Source of the DNA: Microcystis wesenbergii NRERC-220
GTDB lineage: Bacteria; Cyanobacteriota; Cyanobacteriia; Cyanobacteriales; Microcystaceae
Length of the DNA: 64,000 nucleotides
Direction of reading: 5' to 3'
Assembly: GCF_032027425.1 (NCBI RefSeq)
Contig: NZ_JAVSJA010000001.1
Coordinates: forward strand, 2,741,501 to 2,805,500
Under the pieces are notes generated by a model. That model did no database searches, was not told the DNA's origin, and saw only the letters and a list, made by a program, of their open reading frames with translations. Below, piece by piece: positions 62,853 through 64,000 of this stretch. The translations under genes and the position numbers were made by a program. How positions within the stretch are numbered: position 1 is the stretch's first letter; each line of letters opens with the position of its first letter.

Positions 62853-64000
62853 TTAATACCAATTATCCATCGACTGGAAAATTGAGGCATCGGGGAACAT
62901 AGTTGGATTACCACTTGCGTCGATTTTTTGCCGTAATTCTCGCAGTTGTTTATTGCCGATGAGAAAATCACTTTCTACTAATTGATAGGGCAGTACATTA
63001 TTATCTAAAGCATACACTGCCGTGATGCCAGCAGCTACCCCGGAGGACCACTCGAAGGAATGGACACGATAGGCGGCCGCGGCAATATGACTGAGGGCGA
63101 TACTTTTACCCGCTATCAGTAAATTATCGATTTTTTGGGGAATTATAGCCCTTAAAGGTATCTCGAAGGGATAAGCTTGCCCTTGTCCCTGTCTTTCTCC
63201 TGCTTTTTCTGTATTACCCGGTTTTTCGGGGGGATGTTCCGTCATGCAGGGATGAAAATCAATCGCATAGTGGCCGATACCGACGGAATCGGGGTAAATA
63301 GTCGATCGCTTGCGTTTAACGGCCTTATCGGGGGATAATGTGCCATCAAGTACGGAAAATCCCTCTAATCCTGCCAAGGTGGCAATTAAGCGCCGATATT
63401 CTGCCGGGGAAAGATTTTGACGATAGAAATCGCTTTGAAAATTTTGTCGGGAAATATCGATTTCTGTGACGGTAAAACCAGCGGGGAAAGTCAGGGAAGG
63501 ACGACCGATAATCCGTCTTGCTTCCCGAATATAGGGATATTTTGACAAACCGTGGGCAGTACCCATGGGAGAATCAAAACCGGAGAGATAACGGTTATTC
63601 AAATGGGGAACTTTTACCCCGTCCCCTAACTGGGAATCGGTGGTTCCTTCTACTAACCAATAATAGTAGGAAATGGCGTGTTCTTCGCCCCTCGCGAGGG
63701 TTTCTGTGCGTAATCCTCCCATCCATCCCCCCGGAGATAACTGTCCTAGCTGTTGCAACTGTTCACGGGTGTAGATAAAGTTATCCTTCCCAGTCCCCGG
63801 ACGATAATCATTTCCCCAAGTCCAATTCTGCATGGAAATATCCCCTGGAACTGGTTCGGTAAAAGTAATTCCCCCAAAGGTTTTCTCTTTACCTAGTTGC
63901 GGACTCCAAATACGACGATAGGTGAAAACGAGGTCAAAATCGGCTAATCGCGGCAATTCATAGCTAAAATAGGGGGCATAGCGTTCATAATAAACGGGTT
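62853..64000 (-). CDS. FAD-dependent oxidoreductase, C-terminal part (5' end outside window)
   Basis: The frame is open to base 64000, so the N-terminal FAD-binding domain lies outside; the TTG at 63956 is an internal codon. The visible part (382 residues) includes GDISMQNWTWGNDYRPG, TGLSKYPYIREARRIIG-like GLSKYPYIREARRIIGR and the C-terminal IDNLLIAGKSIALSHIAAAA plus YRVHSFEWSSGVAAGITAVYAL segment, which closes around FAD in the FAD-dependent oxidoreductase family PF12831. The substrate is unknown. It is convergent with ftsH. Confidence 0.85.
   Translation of the reverse strand, partial: PVYYERYAPYFSYELPRLADFDLVFTYRRIWSPQLGKEKTFGGITFTEPVPGDISMQNWTWGNDYRPGTGKDNFIYTREQLQQLGQLSPGGWMGGLRTETLARGEEHAISYYYWLVEGTTDSQLGDGVKVPHLNNRYLSGFDSPMGTAHGLSKYPYIREARRIIGRPSLTFPAGFTVTEIDISRQNFQSDFYRQNLSPAEYRRLIATLAGLEGFSVLDGTLSPDKAVKRKRSTIYPDSVGIGHYAIDFHPCMTEHPPEKPGNTEKAGERQGQGQAYPFEIPLRAIIPQKIDNLLIAGKSIALSHIAAAAYRVHSFEWSSGVAAGITAVYALDNNVLPYQLVESDFLIGNKQLRELRQKIDASGNPTMFPDASIFQSMDNWY

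Overview
The window looks like chromosome from a chroococcalean, Microcystis-like cyanobacterium. It carries a beta-carboxysome/form IB Rubisco gene cluster, biliverdin reductase, FtsH, ClpB, Vipp1/IM30 and three-part transhydrogenase genes, scattered HIP1 octamers (GCGATCGC), and many short non-coding repeats of the kind that crowd Microcystis genomes. The genus is inferred from gene content and repeat style; no marker gene proves it.

Layout. 1-2.3 kb: the end of a TPR protein with almost identical 102-bp repeats, a RelE-type toxin/antitoxin pair, and a hicB antitoxin whose hicA toxin survives only as a C-terminal stub cut by a dispersed repeat. 2.4-9.1 kb: a carbon-fixation block entirely on the minus strand, in transcription order ccmK2-ccmK1-ccmL-ccmM-ccmN and then rbcL-rbcX-rbcS, closed by a rho-independent terminator. 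9.1-18.5 kb: a Nif11-like protein, miaB, a DUF2358 protein, a DUF697 GTPase-like protein, rpmG-rpsR, a PAS-GAF-GAF histidine kinase that may bind a bilin, and a Uma2 nuclease. 18.9-25.6 kb: a complete type I restriction-modification locus, hsdM-hsdS-hsdR. 26-32.4 kb: a DHH phosphoesterase, SixA, a second DUF697 GTPase, a possible FtsL and FtsI. 32.5-34.3 kb: a tightly packed AAA ATPase plus TOPRIM-like (DUF3226-like) pair resembling ATPase/nuclease defence modules. 34.3-49.9 kb: housekeeping genes (DUF212 protein, crtE, Ser/Thr kinase, def, a transketolase-family enzyme, clpB, Uma2, tRNA-Leu, lgt, an amino-acid permease, bvdR, a DciA-like protein). 50-53.7 kb: a proline-rich membrane protein and three consecutive PspA/IM30 genes, the third a rearranged copy. 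54-57 kb: pntA1-pntA2-pntB. 57-64 kb: a small helical protein, pepA, a TPR protein, ftsH and the C-terminal part of an FAD-dependent oxidoreductase that runs off the window.

Non-coding content is unusually rich. At least five families of short terminal-inverted-repeat elements (called A to E here) sit in the gaps. One copy of family A contains a different 163-bp element flanked by an 8-bp target duplication. Two family B copies supply the stop codon of the upstream gene. No intact transposase gene is present. The most promising leads for new biology are the AAA/TOPRIM pair, the third PspA paralogue, the atypical cyanobacteriochrome-like GAF domain and the nested or stop-codon-supplying repeats.
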